47,701 nucleotides of DNA from Pseudomonas fluorescens (GCF_000968015.1 NZ_LACH01000025.1:1-47701); one strand, 5' to 3'. Positions 17,672 through 26,818 are shown, counted from the first letter of the stretch. Program-made: numbers and translations. Notes: generated by a model not told the origin, from the sequence alone.

Positions 17672-20095
17672 TCAGAAGTCGACGGTCGCCGAAAGGAGGT
17701 AGGTGCGCGGGGTCGACAGCGTCAAGCCAGGCTCGCTGTCATCCGAGGCTCCGGCCGAACTCCAGTAGCGCTTGTCCGCCACGTTCTCGACATTGGCACG
17801 CAGGGTGATGTTCTTTTCCTCGACCTTGAACGCATAGCGTGCGCCCACGTCGAAACGCTCCCAGGAGTCGATTTCCTTGTTGTTGGACTGGTCCAGGTAC
17901 TGCGAGCTGGAATAGATGCCGCGGCTGGTCAGGGTCAGGCCCTGCACAGCCGGCACATCCCACTCGGCGCCCAGGTTGACGTTGTATTTCGGTGTCGCCG
18001 GTGCCCGGTTGCCGTCGAAGGTGCCATTGGTGGTGTTGCTCAACTCGCTGTCGATGTACATGACACCGCCCAGCAGACGGAAACCATCGAGCGGTTCACC
18101 GAACACACTCAATTCCACACCGGTGTTCTCACGCTTGCCGTTCGGGCCGAAGACGCGGGTCGTGGCGTTGGTCTCGTAGGCCGGCTGCTTGATCCGGAAC
18201 ACGGCGGCGGTGACGGCGAACGCACCGGCGTCATACTTGGCGCCGACTTCGACCTGGCGGCTGATGAACGGCGGGAAAATCTCGTCCTCGTTCACCGAGG
18301 TCGACGGCGCGATCTTGCCCTGGCTCAGGCCTTCCATGTAGTTGGCATACAGCGACAGCTTGTCGGTTGCCTTGAACAGGATGCCGCCCGACGGCGAAAC
18401 CTTTTCCTCGTCGTAGCCGGTGTCGCCTCTGACGTTATCGGTCCAGTCGTCAACCTTCACGCGCTGCCAGCGGGCGCCGAGGGTCAGCAGCAGCCGGTCA
18501 TCGAAGAAGCCCAGGGTGTCGGACAACGCCACACCGGTGGAGCGGTTCTCGGTGTAGACCTTCGAATCCTGTCGCGTGGGTCTGACAGGCGTTGGTGTTG
18601 TCACGGGGTTGTAGAGGTTGCTGTTGCCTGCGGCATAACGGGCGCCGCCATTTTCGAAGTCCATGTAGTAATAGCTGGCAGCCAGGTTGACTTCATGGCT
18701 CACCGGGCCGGTATGAAACCAGTTGCGCACCCCCGCAGTGCCCGTCCGGACATTTTCGTCACGGGTGAAGTCACGGGGTAGAACGCTGAAATTGCCAGCG
18801 TTGTTGGTAACCGAAACGGCATGACGGAGAAAGTCATGGTTACTTTTGCGCGCGCCCACACCGCCGTACAACATCACGGAATCGTTGACATCGAATTCGC
18901 CGTTCACCATGCCGAAAGTGTCGTTGGTACTCGCCTTGCTCCAGGGCTGCGCATAGTTGCGGCGCACATCGCTGGCATGCGGAACCTGCGCGTTAGGGCC
19001 AACCTGTACGCGCTCCTGCGGTGCGTCGGTATCACGTTCGGTGCGCCCGATGTCCGTCGAGAGTCGCAGGCGTTCACCGCGAAAATCCAGGCCCAGCACG
19101 GCCATCTCGCGGTCGACATTCTGGTGATCCCATTCGGTGTCGCCGGACTGCTTCACGCCATTGAAACGAAGGCCAAACTTATTGTCTTCACCGAAGCGCC
19201 GGCCGACATCCACGGCACCACCGACCTGGTTGTCGGATGCGTAGCTGCCGGTGAATGAAGTGATGGGCTTGTCGGTCGCGCGCTTGGGCACCACGTTGAT
19301 CCCACCACCCACGCTGCCCCGCGGCGAGATGCCGTTGATGAGCTGGCTCGGGCCTTTGAGGACGTCGACGCGGTCGGCCATCTCCATGTCGATCGTATAG
19401 GTCGGCAGGACGCCGTAGAGACCGTTGTAGGAAACATCACTGTTGAACAGGCTCAGCCCGCGAATGGTGAACTGCTCATAGCGCCCACCCGCCGGGTTGG
19501 TGGCGCGAACCGAGGGATCGTTGGCGATCAGGTCGCCCAAGGTACGCGCCTGCTGGTTTTTGACCACCTCACTGGTGTAGGTGGTCATGCTGAACGGCGT
19601 TTCCATAAAGTCTTTCGAGCCCAGCAGGCCCTGTGAACCGCGACGCGCGACCTGGCCGCCGGCATACGGATCGCCGTGCTCCGAGTCAGTGGCACCGACA
19701 ATCGAGGTGGCCCCCAGTTGCAGGCTGCCGCTTTCTGGCGCCGGGGTCAGGATGTACGCCTCTTCGCCTACCGGCTGCAGTTGCAGACCGGAACCCTGCA
19801 ACAGGCGGGCAAAGCCCTCCTCGACCGCGTACTCGCCGGAAAGTCCAGGGCTGGTGCGACTGCCCACCAGTGCCGGGTCCACTGACAGATTGACCCCGGC
19901 CAGCCCGGCGAAACGGGTCAGCGCTGCACTGAGGCTGCCTGCCGGCACCTGATAACTGCGTCGAGGCGCGTCTTCGGCCCAACCGGCAGTGATGAACAAC
20001 GGACAGGCACTCAGGCTCAGCATCAGACTCAAGTGCAACAACGGGCGCAGCCTGGAAGAACCCAGACGCGTACTGCAGGGCATCACTACGGGCAT
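17672..20095 (-). CDS. acr: TonB-dependent achromobactin receptor with N-terminal signalling domain
   Basis: An 807-aa outer-membrane transducer. A signal peptide ending in AGWAE is followed by an STN (secretin/TonB short N-terminal) domain, starting YQVPAGSLSAALTRFAG at about residue 46. Then come the plug (ETPFSMTTYTSEVV and RYEQFTIRGL) and a 22-strand-type barrel ending in LLSATVDF with the usual terminal Phe. The STN domain is the part that talks to FecR proteins, and the sigma/anti-sigma pair lies directly upstream. ATG 20095 (MPVVMPCSTRLG) has GAGAG 7 nt upstream; the longer frame is rejected because it delays the signal peptide. A GC hairpin without a T tract (17637-17657) follows the stop. 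Ligand identity is inferred from the locus. Confidence 0.9.
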   Translation of the reverse strand: MPVVMPCSTRLGSSRLRPLLHLSLMLSLSACPLFITAGWAEDAPRRSYQVPAGSLSAALTRFAGLAGVNLSVDPALVGSRTSPGLSGEYAVEEGFARLLQGSGLQLQPVGEEAYILTPAPESGSLQLGATSIVGATDSEHGDPYAGGQVARRGSQGLLGSKDFMETPFSMTTYTSEVVKNQQARTLGDLIANDPSVRATNPAGGRYEQFTIRGLSLFNSDVSYNGLYGVLPTYTIDMEMADRVDVLKGPSQLINGISPRGSVGGGINVVPKRATDKPITSFTGSYASDNQVGGAVDVGRRFGEDNKFGLRFNGVKQSGDTEWDHQNVDREMAVLGLDFRGERLRLSTDIGRTERDTDAPQERVQVGPNAQVPHASDVRRNYAQPWSKASTNDTFGMVNGEFDVNDSVMLYGGVGARKSNHDFLRHAVSVTNNAGNFSVLPRDFTRDENVRTGTAGVRNWFHTGPVSHEVNLAASYYYMDFENGGARYAAGNSNLYNPVTTPTPVRPTRQDSKVYTENRSTGVALSDTLGFFDDRLLLTLGARWQRVKVDDWTDNVRGDTGYDEEKVSPSGGILFKATDKLSLYANYMEGLSQGKIAPSTSVNEDEIFPPFISRQVEVGAKYDAGAFAVTAAVFRIKQPAYETNATTRVFGPNGKRENTGVELSVFGEPLDGFRLLGGVMYIDSELSNTTNGTFDGNRAPATPKYNVNLGAEWDVPAVQGLTLTSRGIYSSSQYLDQSNNKEIDSWERFDVGARYAFKVEEKNITLRANVENVADKRYWSSAGASDDSEPGLTLSTPRTYLLSATVDF

Positions 20096-20162
20096 TGAGA
20101 ATCTCTCTGATTTCGTTTCACGTGCCTTGAATGACAAGCGACACGAAAAAAGGGGACACACC

Positions 20163-21113
20163 TCAAACACTATTTTTGCGCGGCAGCAACGTGACCCAGT
20201 ATCGGGTTCGCCTATGCACCTCCAGCGGCAAGCTGGCCGCTAGTAACGTCAGGATGCGATCGGTGTCTTCCAGACGGAAACTGCCGGTGACACGCAGGGA
20301 TTCGAGTTCCGGTTCCCAGCGCAACAATCCCGGACGATAGGTGCTGAGTTCGCGCAGAAAATCGCCCAGGGGCTGGTTCTGTGCCATCAACACGCCGTCG
20401 CGCCAGCCTGGCGCAAGCACATCGAAAGGTTCGACGCGCCCGGCGCCCATCGCCTGAAGGCTGACTTGCTGGCCTGCGCGCAATGAAAAGACCGGTCCGC
20501 GCAAAGGCTGCAACTGCACCGCACCTTTAAGCACCGACACCTTGCACCCCGTCTGCCCCTGACGAACGCACACCTCGCTCTGGCTGGCGAGCACTTGCCC
20601 GAAGCGCGTCTGGATCGTCAACGGCGATGCGCCGGGCACATTGAGCGCTATTTCGCCTTCCACGAGTGTCAGCCGGCGGTTCTTCAGGTCGATATCGACG
20701 GCACTCGCGGTGTTCAATTGCAGCGAGCTGCCATCGGCCAACTGGACCTTTTTGCCCTCCCCGGTCGCCGTTCGCAGGTCAGCGCGCCAGACATCCAGAG
20801 GTAGCTGCCGACTGATCAGCCAGGCGGTCGGCACCAGCGCCACCGCCCCGACGGCGCGTTTGAGCACCGTGCGCCGGCTCGTCTGCGGCCGATCCAGGCT
20901 GGCCATGGCCAGTGCCGACGGCAGGTCGGTAAAGCGTTGGCGCAAGAGCTGGGCTTTCTGCCAGGCATGTTCGTGACTGGGATGGCTGTCACGCCAGTGC
21001 TGCAGATTGGCACGGTCGCGATCATTGGCGGCGCCTGACTCCATGAGTGCCAGCCATTGAGCGGCAGCCCGCACGGCTTGCCGGGCTTCAGCCGAAGGTG
21101 TCGAACCAGTCAC
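20163..21113 (-). CDS. fecR: FecR-family anti-sigma / transducer protein
   Basis: A 316-aa cytoplasmic-membrane regulator. The N-terminal anti-sigma domain contains QAVRAAAQWLALMESG and ends near residue 75. A single membrane segment follows (about 85-103), preceded by SRRTVLKRA, a twin-arginine-like motif. The periplasmic FecR domain contains VQLADGSSLQLNTASAVDID and RRLTLVEGEIALNV. The C-terminal part binds the receptor STN domain. The start is GTG 21113, overlapping the sigma factor stop as GTGA, with GGTGG 4 nt upstream; an upstream TTG is less likely. It couples receptor occupancy to AcsS activity. Confidence 0.9.
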   Translation of the reverse strand: MTGSTPSAEARQAVRAAAQWLALMESGAANDRDRANLQHWRDSHPSHEHAWQKAQLLRQRFTDLPSALAMASLDRPQTSRRTVLKRAVGAVALVPTAWLISRQLPLDVWRADLRTATGEGKKVQLADGSSLQLNTASAVDIDLKNRRLTLVEGEIALNVPGASPLTIQTRFGQVLASQSEVCVRQGQTGCKVSVLKGAVQLQPLRGPVFSLRAGQQVSLQAMGAGRVEPFDVLAPGWRDGVLMAQNQPLGDFLRELSTYRPGLLRWEPELESLRVTGSFRLEDTDRILTLLAASLPLEVHRRTRYWVTLLPRKNSV

Positions 21114-21619
21114 AATTCCACCAGCAGGCAATGTTCATAGGCTTGCGCCATATAGCGCTTGATCGTGCGCTCGGAGACTTGCAGGCGTTCGGCGATCTCG
21201 TGATAACCCAAGCCCTCCAGCTGGCTCCAGAGAAACGCTCGTCGCACCGCGGTCGGCAATCCATCGAGCAATTCGTCCAGGGCTTGCAGGGTTTCCAGCA
21301 GCAACCAACGTTGCTCGGGCGACGGCACGCAGTCCTCAGGCAGCAGCGCCAGCGCACTGAGGTAGGCCTGCTCCAGGCTGCGGCGCTTATAGAAATTGGT
21401 GAGCAGTCGCTTGCCGACTGTCGCCAGATAGGCGCGGGGTTCTTGCAGGTCGGCGATGTGCTGGGAGCTGGCGAGTAAACGCACGAACGTATCCTGGCTC
21501 AAGTCCGCCGCATCATGGCCGTTGCTCATGCGTCGTCTCAACCAGCTTTCGAGCCAGCCACGATGGTCGCGGTACAGGTCGTGAAAGGTTTGCGCCGCCG
21601 GCATCGCTGCATCACTCAT
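21110..21619 (-). CDS. acsS: ECF sigma factor, FecI type (AcsS-like)
   Basis: A 169-aa iron-starvation ECF sigma factor. Region 2 covers about residues 13-78 (DLSQDTFVRLLA and YLATVGKRLLTNFYKRR) and region 4 about 105-165 (LDGLPTAVRRAFLWS, then the helix-turn-helix GLGYHEIAERLQVSERTIKR). In P. syringae B728a the corresponding gene, acsS, controls achromobactin synthesis. It is followed by fecR with GTGA overlap and then the receptor, the classical cell-surface signalling order. ATG 21619 has AGGG 9 nt upstream. Iron control is suggested by a Fur-like site over its promoter. Confidence 0.9.
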   Translation of the reverse strand: MSDAAMPAAQTFHDLYRDHRGWLESWLRRRMSNGHDAADLSQDTFVRLLASSQHIADLQEPRAYLATVGKRLLTNFYKRRSLEQAYLSALALLPEDCVPSPEQRWLLLETLQALDELLDGLPTAVRRAFLWSQLEGLGYHEIAERLQVSERTIKRYMAQAYEHCLLVEL

Positions 21620-21650
21620 CTAAAGGAACCCTGCGCGAAGAAATATTTTA

Positions 21651-21690
21651 AATGCGACTCATTCTAATTAGTGTTGATGCGTCAAACCAA
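21651..21690 (-). promoter_or_regulatory. Candidate acsS promoter with overlapping Fur box
   Basis: On the minus strand, -35 TTGGTT (21685-21690), an 18-nt spacer and -10 TAGAAT (21661-21666) lie 41 nt before the acsS ATG. The sequence AATGAGTCGCATT (21651-21663) overlaps the -10 and matches 9 of 13 core Fur positions, with both AATG/CATT half-sites present. The adjoining 21691-21897 contains no convincing gene. Confidence 0.5.
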
Positions 21691-21897
21691 GCGCTTTATG
21701 CGTTTCGCCCCCAGGAAAACTTGGATACGTGAATGAACGACAGGTGTTTCTGCCACACAGCCACCGGTTGATCAGGGCTGAGCGTTATTGAGGGGAATCG
21801 TCGAGAAGAGGAACAAATCGATGCACGGCCGCATTTGGCCGGCAGATGCGATTGCCCATGGTTACGGGTCAAACATGAAAAGCCAAATCGCAGACAC

Positions 21898-21925
21898 AAA
21901 AAACCCCGGTCTTTCGACCAGGGTC
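21898..21925 (-). terminator. Rho-independent terminator of the tRNA Val-Asp-Asp operon
   Basis: On the minus strand CCCTGGTC-GAAA-GACCGGGG (8 bp including one G-U) is followed by TTTTTT, 85 nt beyond the last tRNA-Asp. It also separates the tRNA operon from the siderophore locus. Confidence 0.88.
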
Positions 21926-22010
21926 TTTGCTATCGACTCGAAGTAGACACTGGCTTTACCAGCGGCTTTCTTCGTAGCTCCAAGGCGTTCAGTGGGCCTT
22001 GAGGCAGATA

Positions 22011-22087
22011 TGGCGCAGCGGACGGGACTCGAACCCGCGACCCCCGGCGTGACAGGCCGGTATTCTAACCGACTGAACTACCGCTGC
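22011..22087 (-). tRNA. tRNA-Asp (anticodon GTC), copy 2
   Basis: A 77-nt minus-strand cloverleaf with encoded CCA. The acceptor is GCAGCGG/CCGCTGC and the anticodon stem CCGGC/GCCGG encloses the loop CTGTCAC. It is identical in sequence to the copy at 22180-22256. The spacer between them carries a small hairpin (GAAAGC-TTCGAG-GCTTTC, 22127-22144), a plausible processing signal. Confidence 0.97.
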
Positions 22088-22179
22088 GTATCGCTTTGGA
22101 CTTGCGTCCAAGTAACTCGTCTGACTGAAAGCTTCGAGGCTTTCAATCTCGAACCAGAATAAATCTGACTCGGAAAATA

Positions 22180-22256
22180 TGGCGCAGCGGACGGGACTCG
22201 AACCCGCGACCCCCGGCGTGACAGGCCGGTATTCTAACCGACTGAACTACCGCTGC
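22180..22256 (-). tRNA. tRNA-Asp (anticodon GTC), copy 1
   Basis: A 77-nt cloverleaf identical to the downstream copy, with anticodon GTC in loop CTGTCAC and encoded CCA. It is second in the tRNA transcript, after tRNA-Val. The 55-nt spacer before it contains the near-palindrome GGAAGCTTTTAAAAGCCTCC and a CTTGC-GAAA-GCAAG hairpin, likely cleavage regions for tRNA maturation. Confidence 0.97.
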
Positions 22257-22311
22257 GCGTCGGTGGAGGCTTTTAAAAGCTTCCATCTTGCTTTCGCAAG
22301 ACTCTCGGAAG

Positions 22312-22387
22312 TGGTGGGTGATGACGGGATCGAACCGCCGACATTCTGCTTGTAAGGCAGACGCTCTCCCAGCTGAGCTAATCACCC
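22312..22387 (-). tRNA. tRNA-Val (anticodon TAC)
   Basis: A 76-nt minus-strand gene with acceptor GGGTGAT/ATCACCC, discriminator A and encoded CCA. The anticodon stem TCTGC/GCAGA encloses the loop CTTACAA, so the anticodon TAC reads GUA/GUG. It is first in the three-gene tRNA operon. Confidence 0.97.
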
Positions 22388-22409
22388 GTTTGCATCTCCG
22401 AGGCCGCGA

Positions 22410-22438
22410 AATTTACGCAGGTACCGAAGCTAAGTCAA
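22410..22438 (-). promoter_or_regulatory. sigma70 promoter of the tRNA Val-Asp-Asp operon
   Basis: On the minus strand TTGACT, an exact 17-nt spacer and TAAATT lie 22 nt before the tRNA-Val 5' end. The sequence after the -10 (TCGCGGCC) is GC-rich, as in stringently controlled stable-RNA promoters. Confidence 0.85.
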
Positions 22439-22514
22439 TACCCCGCTTGAAGTTTTTCTGAAAAAGACAAAATCGTTGCATTCCACACCAAGGTCGCGAA
22501 CCGTCAGACCGCTT

Positions 22515-22599
22515 TCGCGAGCAGGCTCGCTCCCACACTGGACCGCGTTTCGTCAGGCAACATGCTTTCTAAATGTTGGGGCGAGCTTGCTCGCGAAGG
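22515..22599. repeat. REPIN (degenerate REP doublet)
   Basis: Two REP palindromes in opposite orientation. The left one is GCGAGCAGGCTCGCTCCCACA (22517-22537 less its first base). The right one, GGGGCGAGCTTGCTCGCGAA, has lost the usual GTGGGA form. Together they form a hairpin downstream of the SDR gene, where no other terminator is seen. Confidence 0.8.
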
Positions 22600-22645
22600 C
22601 GGCGGCACATTCAACATGAATGCTAAGGACAGCACCCCTGCCCGA

Positions 22646-23422
22646 TTACTCGCTGTAAATCATCTTCTTGGTCATGCCGCCATCGACCACGAACTCCTGG
22701 CCGGTGACAAAACCGGCGTTCTTCGACAACAGCCAGGCCACCATCGCCGCCACGTCCTCGACCGTCCCTACCCTGCCCGCCGGATGCTGGGCATGATCGG
22801 CATCGGTCAGCGGTTCGGCACGGCGTGCGGAAGGATCCCGCGCATCGATCCAGCCGGGGCTGACCGCATTGACGCGGATTTCCGGCCCGAGGCTGATCGC
22901 CAAGGCATGAGTCAGGGCCAACAGACCGCCCTTGCTCGCCGCATAAGCCTCCGTGTCGGGTTCCGACTGCCCGGCGCGGGTCGAGGCCAGGTTGACGATT
23001 GCACCGCTGTGAGCGCGCAGATACGGCGCACAGTGCTTGGCCAACAGCATCGGCCCACTGAGATTCACCGCCAGCACCCGATTCCAGTACGCCAGATCAA
23101 GGCTTTCAAGGGTGATGTTGTGCGGATCGGTAACCGCCGCGTTGCACACCAGTGCATCCAGACGCCCGAACTGCCCCAGCACCTCGGCGACGCCTAACGC
23201 CACCTGCGCTTCGTTCGAGACGTCCATGGCAATGAACCAGGCGTTGTCGCCGAGCACCTTCGCCACTTTCGAACCGCGCACCCGATCAAGATCAGTCAGC
23301 ACCACCTGCCAGCCTTCGCTGATCAGCCAGGCCGAGATCCCCAGACCAATGCCCCGCGCAGCACCCGTGACCAGTGCAACGCGGCCATTGGTGCCAGTGC
23401 CTGGCGTGGACAACTCGATCAC
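22646..23422 (-). CDS. SDR-family oxidoreductase
   Basis: A 258-aa classical short-chain dehydrogenase/reductase. The cofactor motif is TGAARGIG (about 19-26), followed by NAA near residue 93 and the catalytic YAASK with an upstream Ser in [11 protein letters not shown]. The C-terminus is [17 protein letters not shown]. An Asp-rich region after beta-2 (LTDLDRVRG) suggests NAD preference. The start is GTG, overlapping the metZ stop as GTGA, so it is the last gene of the metZ unit. The equivalent gene also lies after metZ in other Pseudomonas. The substrate is unknown. Confidence 0.85.
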   Translation of the reverse strand: MIELSTPGTGTNGRVALVTGAARGIGLGISAWLISEGWQVVLTDLDRVRGSKVAKVLGDNAWFIAMDVSNEAQVALGVAEVLGQFGRLDALVCNAAVTDPHNITLESLDLAYWNRVLAVNLSGPMLLAKHCAPYLRAHSGAIVNLASTRAGQSEPDTEAYAASKGGLLALTHALAISLGPEIRVNAVSPGWIDARDPSARRAEPLTDADHAQHPAGRVGTVEDVAAMVAWLLSKNAGFVTGQEFVVDGGMTKKMIYSE

Positions 23423-24630
23423 AAGGCAGCCAACCCGCGCGCCAGATCGGCTTGCAGGTCTGCCACATCTTCCAGACCGACCGCGATGCGGATCAGGCTG
23501 TCACGAATGCCCGCGGCTTCACGCTCTTGCGGCGCCAGACGGCCGTGAGAGGTGGTGCTTGGGTGCGTAATGGTGGTTTTGCTGTCACCGAGGTTGGCGG
23601 TGATGGAAATCAGGCGGGTCGCATCGATGAAGCGCCACGCGCCCTCTTTGCCGCCCTTGACCTCGAAACTCACGACCGCACCAAAGCCTTTCTGCTGACG
23701 CAGGGCTAATTCATGCTGCGGATGGCTTTTGAGGCCGGCGTAATGGACTTTCTCGATGCCTTCCTGCTGCTCCAGCCATTCGGCCAGTTGCTGGGCATTG
23801 GCACAGTGCGCCTTCATGCGCAGGCTCAAGGTTTCCAGGCCCTTGAGGAAGATCCAGGCGTTGAACGGGCTCAGGGTCGGCCCGGCAGTGCGCAGGAAGC
23901 CGACGACTTCTTTCATCTGCTCGCTACGACCAGCCACAACACCACCCATGCAACGGCCCTGGCCGTCGATGAACTTGGTCGCCGAATGCACGACGATGTC
24001 CGCGCCCATCTTCAGCGGCTGCTGCAACGCCGGGGTGCAGAAGCAGTTGTCGACCACCAGCATCGCGCCCTTGGCGTGAGCGATTTTCGACAACTCGGCG
24101 ATGTCCACCAGTTCAGCCAGTGGATTGGACGGCGACTCGACGAACAACAATTTAGTGTTGGCCTTGATCGCCGCATCCCAACCGGACAAGTCTGCCAGGG
24201 GCACGTAATCGACTTCGATGCCGAAGCGCTTGAAGTACTTCTCGAACAGGCTGATGGTCGAACCGAACACACTGCGCGACACCAGTACGTGATCGCCGGC
24301 GCTGCACAGACTCATCACCACCGCCATGATCGCGGCCATGCCGGTCGCTGTGGCCACGGCTTGCTCGGCGCTTTCCAGCGCGGCAATGCGCTCTTCGAAC
24401 GCACGCACGGTCGGGTTGGTGTAGCGCGAGTAAACGTTGCCCGGCACTTCACCGGCAAAGCGTGCCGCCGCATCAGCAGCGGTACGGAATACGTAGCTGG
24501 AAGTGAAGAACATCGGATCACCGTGTTCACCTTCCGGCGTGCGGTGCTGACCGGCGCGTACGGCCAGGGTGTCGAACGCTACGCCTTCGAGGTCGCTGTC
24601 CAACCGACCGGCATCCCAATCCTGACTCAT
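23419..24630 (-). CDS. metZ: O-succinylhomoserine sulfhydrylase
   Basis: A 403-aa gamma-family PLP enzyme (Cys/Met metabolism). It makes homocysteine directly from O-succinylhomoserine and sulfide, the pseudomonad route to methionine. The PLP lysine is in [13 protein letters not shown] (near 209), with [22 protein letters not shown] at the N-terminal substrate site. A strong AAGGAG lies 7 nt before ATG. It follows purF across a terminator, the order conserved in Pseudomonas, and overlaps the SDR gene. Confidence 0.95.
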   Translation of the reverse strand: MSQDWDAGRLDSDLEGVAFDTLAVRAGQHRTPEGEHGDPMFFTSSYVFRTAADAAARFAGEVPGNVYSRYTNPTVRAFEERIAALESAEQAVATATGMAAIMAVVMSLCSAGDHVLVSRSVFGSTISLFEKYFKRFGIEVDYVPLADLSGWDAAIKANTKLLFVESPSNPLAELVDIAELSKIAHAKGAMLVVDNCFCTPALQQPLKMGADIVVHSATKFIDGQGRCMGGVVAGRSEQMKEVVGFLRTAGPTLSPFNAWIFLKGLETLSLRMKAHCANAQQLAEWLEQQEGIEKVHYAGLKSHPQHELALRQQKGFGAVVSFEVKGGKEGAWRFIDATRLISITANLGDSKTTITHPSTTSHGRLAPQEREAAGIRDSLIRIAVGLEDVADLQADLARGLAAL

Positions 24631-24681
24631 GCTGTCACTCCTTGCCCCGTTTTTTATAAATAAGAATTCTTTAGTAGATAC

Positions 24682-24704
24682 AAAACCGGCCCCTCAGGGC
24701 CGGT
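24682..24704 (-). terminator. Rho-independent terminator after purF
   Basis: On the minus strand CCGGCCC-TGAG-GGGCCGG is followed by TTTT, 6 nt beyond the purF stop. It separates the purF transcript from metZ, which would then need its own promoter or readthrough. Confidence 0.85.
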
Positions 24705-24710
24705 AGTTAC

Positions 24711-26216
24711 TCAGTTGTTGTACAGATCAATGATCGCACTGACCGCCTGCGTCTTGACCTTGGAGGCATCATTACGTGCCTGCTCGATCTTGTTCAGGTA
24801 AGCCTCGTCGACATCCCCGGTGACGTACTGGCCGTCGAACACCGCGCAATCGAACTTCTCGATCTTGATCTTGCCGCCACCGACCGCTTCGATCAAGTCA
24901 GGCAGGTCCTGATAGATCAACCAGTCAGCGCCGATCAGATCAGCCACGTCCTGGGTTGAACGGTTGTGGGCGATCAGCTCGTGCGCGCTCGGCATGTCGA
25001 TGCCGTAGACGTTCGGGTAGCGAACGGCCGGTGCCGCGGAGCAGAAGTAGACGTTTTTGGCGCCGGCTTCGCGGGCCATCTGGATGATCTGCTTGCAGGT
25101 GGTGCCGCGAACGATGGAGTCGTCCACCAGCATCACGTTCTTGCCGCGGAATTCCAGCTCGATGGCGTTGAGCTTCTGGCGTACGGATTTTTTCCGTGCA
25201 GCCTGGCCCGGCATGATGAAGGTCCGGCCGATATAGCGGTTCTTCACGAAGCCTTCGCGAAACTTGACGCCCAAGTGGTTCGCCAACTCCAGGGCCGCGG
25301 TACGGCTGGTATCCGGAATCGGGATGACCACGTCGATGTCGTGATCCGGACGCTCGCGCAGAATCTTCTCGGCGAGTTTCTCACCCATGCGCAGGCGTGC
25401 TTTATAGACCGACACGCCGTCGATGATCGAGTCCGGACGCGCCAGGTAGACGTGTTCGAAGATGCACGGGGTCAGGGACGGGTTGGTCGCACACTGACGG
25501 GTGTGCAGCTTGCCGTCTTCAGTGATGTAGACCGCTTCGCCTGGCGCCAGGTCGCGAATCAGGGTGAAACCGAGCACGTCCAGAGAGACGCTTTCGGAGG
25601 CGATCATGTACTCGACGCCTTCGTCGGTGTGACGCTGACCGAAGACGATCGGGCGGATGCCGTGCGGGTCGCGGAAACCGACGATGCCGTAACCGGTCAC
25701 CATCGCCACGACCGCATAACCACCGACGCAACGGTTGTGCACGTCAGTGACAGCCGCGAACACGTCTTCTTCGGTTGGCTGCAACTTGCCGCGCTGGGCC
25801 AGTTCGTGAGCGAACACGTTGAGCAGCACTTCCGAATCGGAATTGGTGTTGACGTGGCGCAGGTCAGATTCGTAAATCTCCTTGGCCAGCTGTTCAACGT
25901 TGGTCAGGTTACCGTTGTGCGCCAGGGTGATGCCGTAAGGCGAGTTGACGTAAAACGGTTGGGCTTCGGCCGAGGTCGAACTGCCCGCGGTCGGGTAACG
26001 CACATGGCCAATACCCATGTGGCCGACCAGGCGCTGCATGTGACGTTGATGGAACACGTCACGCACCAGGCCATTGTCCTTGCGCAGGAATAACCGGCCA
26101 TCATGGCTGGTCACGATACCGGCAGCGTCCTGGCCGCGGTGCTGGAGGACGGTTAGCGCGTCATACAGCGCCTGATTGACGTTCGACTTACCGACGATAC
26201 CGACGATGCCACACAT
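24711..26216 (-). CDS. purF: Amidophosphoribosyltransferase
   Basis: A 501-aa enzyme of the first committed step of purine synthesis: PRPP + glutamine to 5-phosphoribosylamine. The N-terminal Ntn glutaminase starts MCGIVGIVG, with Cys2 as nucleophile after Met removal; this fixes the start at 26216 (AGGGG 9 nt upstream) rather than three codons earlier. The phosphoribosyltransferase motif [13 protein letters not shown] lies near residue 360. It follows cvpA by 41 nt, the classical cvpA-purF pair. Confidence 0.97.
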   Translation of the reverse strand: MCGIVGIVGKSNVNQALYDALTVLQHRGQDAAGIVTSHDGRLFLRKDNGLVRDVFHQRHMQRLVGHMGIGHVRYPTAGSSTSAEAQPFYVNSPYGITLAHNGNLTNVEQLAKEIYESDLRHVNTNSDSEVLLNVFAHELAQRGKLQPTEEDVFAAVTDVHNRCVGGYAVVAMVTGYGIVGFRDPHGIRPIVFGQRHTDEGVEYMIASESVSLDVLGFTLIRDLAPGEAVYITEDGKLHTRQCATNPSLTPCIFEHVYLARPDSIIDGVSVYKARLRMGEKLAEKILRERPDHDIDVVIPIPDTSRTAALELANHLGVKFREGFVKNRYIGRTFIMPGQAARKKSVRQKLNAIELEFRGKNVMLVDDSIVRGTTCKQIIQMAREAGAKNVYFCSAAPAVRYPNVYGIDMPSAHELIAHNRSTQDVADLIGADWLIYQDLPDLIEAVGGGKIKIEKFDCAVFDGQYVTGDVDEAYLNKIEQARNDASKVKTQAVSAIIDLYNN

Positions 26217-26257
26217 GCGACGCAACCCCTACTTAATGGATCTGAACTGAACACAAC

Positions 26258-26818
26258 TCACTGAGGCGTTTTGGCCATCGGCAAGAGGTGCTCCTTGAAC
26301 GGTATCTCAGCGGGTATGCTGATACCGCTGGCAAGCCACTGACTGCTCCACCCGAGAATCAGGTTTTTGGACCAGTCTGCGACCAATAGAAATTTTGGCA
26401 CGAGCTGTGACTCTTGCCACCACCCGTCCTGCTGTACCGGCCCCAGGCTCAACAGCCCGACCGCCACGACCACCAGCAACACGCCACGCGCGGCGCCGAA
26501 GGCCATGCCGAGGAATCGATCGGTCCCGGACAGCCCGGTGACGCGAACCAATTCGCCGATAAGATAATTGATCATCGCACCCACGATTAACGTGGCGACA
26601 AACATGATGGCACAGCCCGTGATCACACGGGCCGACGGCGTTTGGATGTATCCGGCGAGGTACTCGGACAATGAACCACCGAACATCCAGGCGACGACTC
26701 CTGCGATGATCCAAGTCACCAGCGACAGTGCTTCTTTGACGAAGCCGCGGCTCAGACTGATCAATGCGGAGATGGCGACGATTGCAACGATCGCCCAATC
26801 AACCCAGGTAAATGGCAC
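26258..26818 (-). CDS. cvpA: CvpA family inner-membrane protein
   Basis: A 186-aa protein with four hydrophobic helices, beginning MPFTWVDWAIVAIVAISALI and including the family segment SRGFVKEALSLVTWIIAGV. CvpA proteins are linked to colicin V production and envelope stress tolerance; biochemical activity is unknown. It lies directly upstream of purF as in most gammaproteobacteria. Confidence 0.92.
   Translation of the reverse strand: MPFTWVDWAIVAIVAISALISLSRGFVKEALSLVTWIIAGVVAWMFGGSLSEYLAGYIQTPSARVITGCAIMFVATLIVGAMINYLIGELVRVTGLSGTDRFLGMAFGAARGVLLVVVAVGLLSLGPVQQDGWWQESQLVPKFLLVADWSKNLILGWSSQWLASGISIPAEIPFKEHLLPMAKTPQ

Noticed and set aside
21691..21897. Possible small gene (67-codon frame at 21696-21899) between acsS and the tRNA terminator
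   Set aside because: It has no ribosome site and no recognisable family, overlaps the tRNA terminator and has a composition like random frame.
22011..22256. Duplicated tRNA-Asp as att sites of an integrated element
   Set aside because: Both copies are complete tRNA genes in one operon with only about 90 nt between them. No integrase is near and no partial 3' copy was seen at the far side of the siderophore locus.
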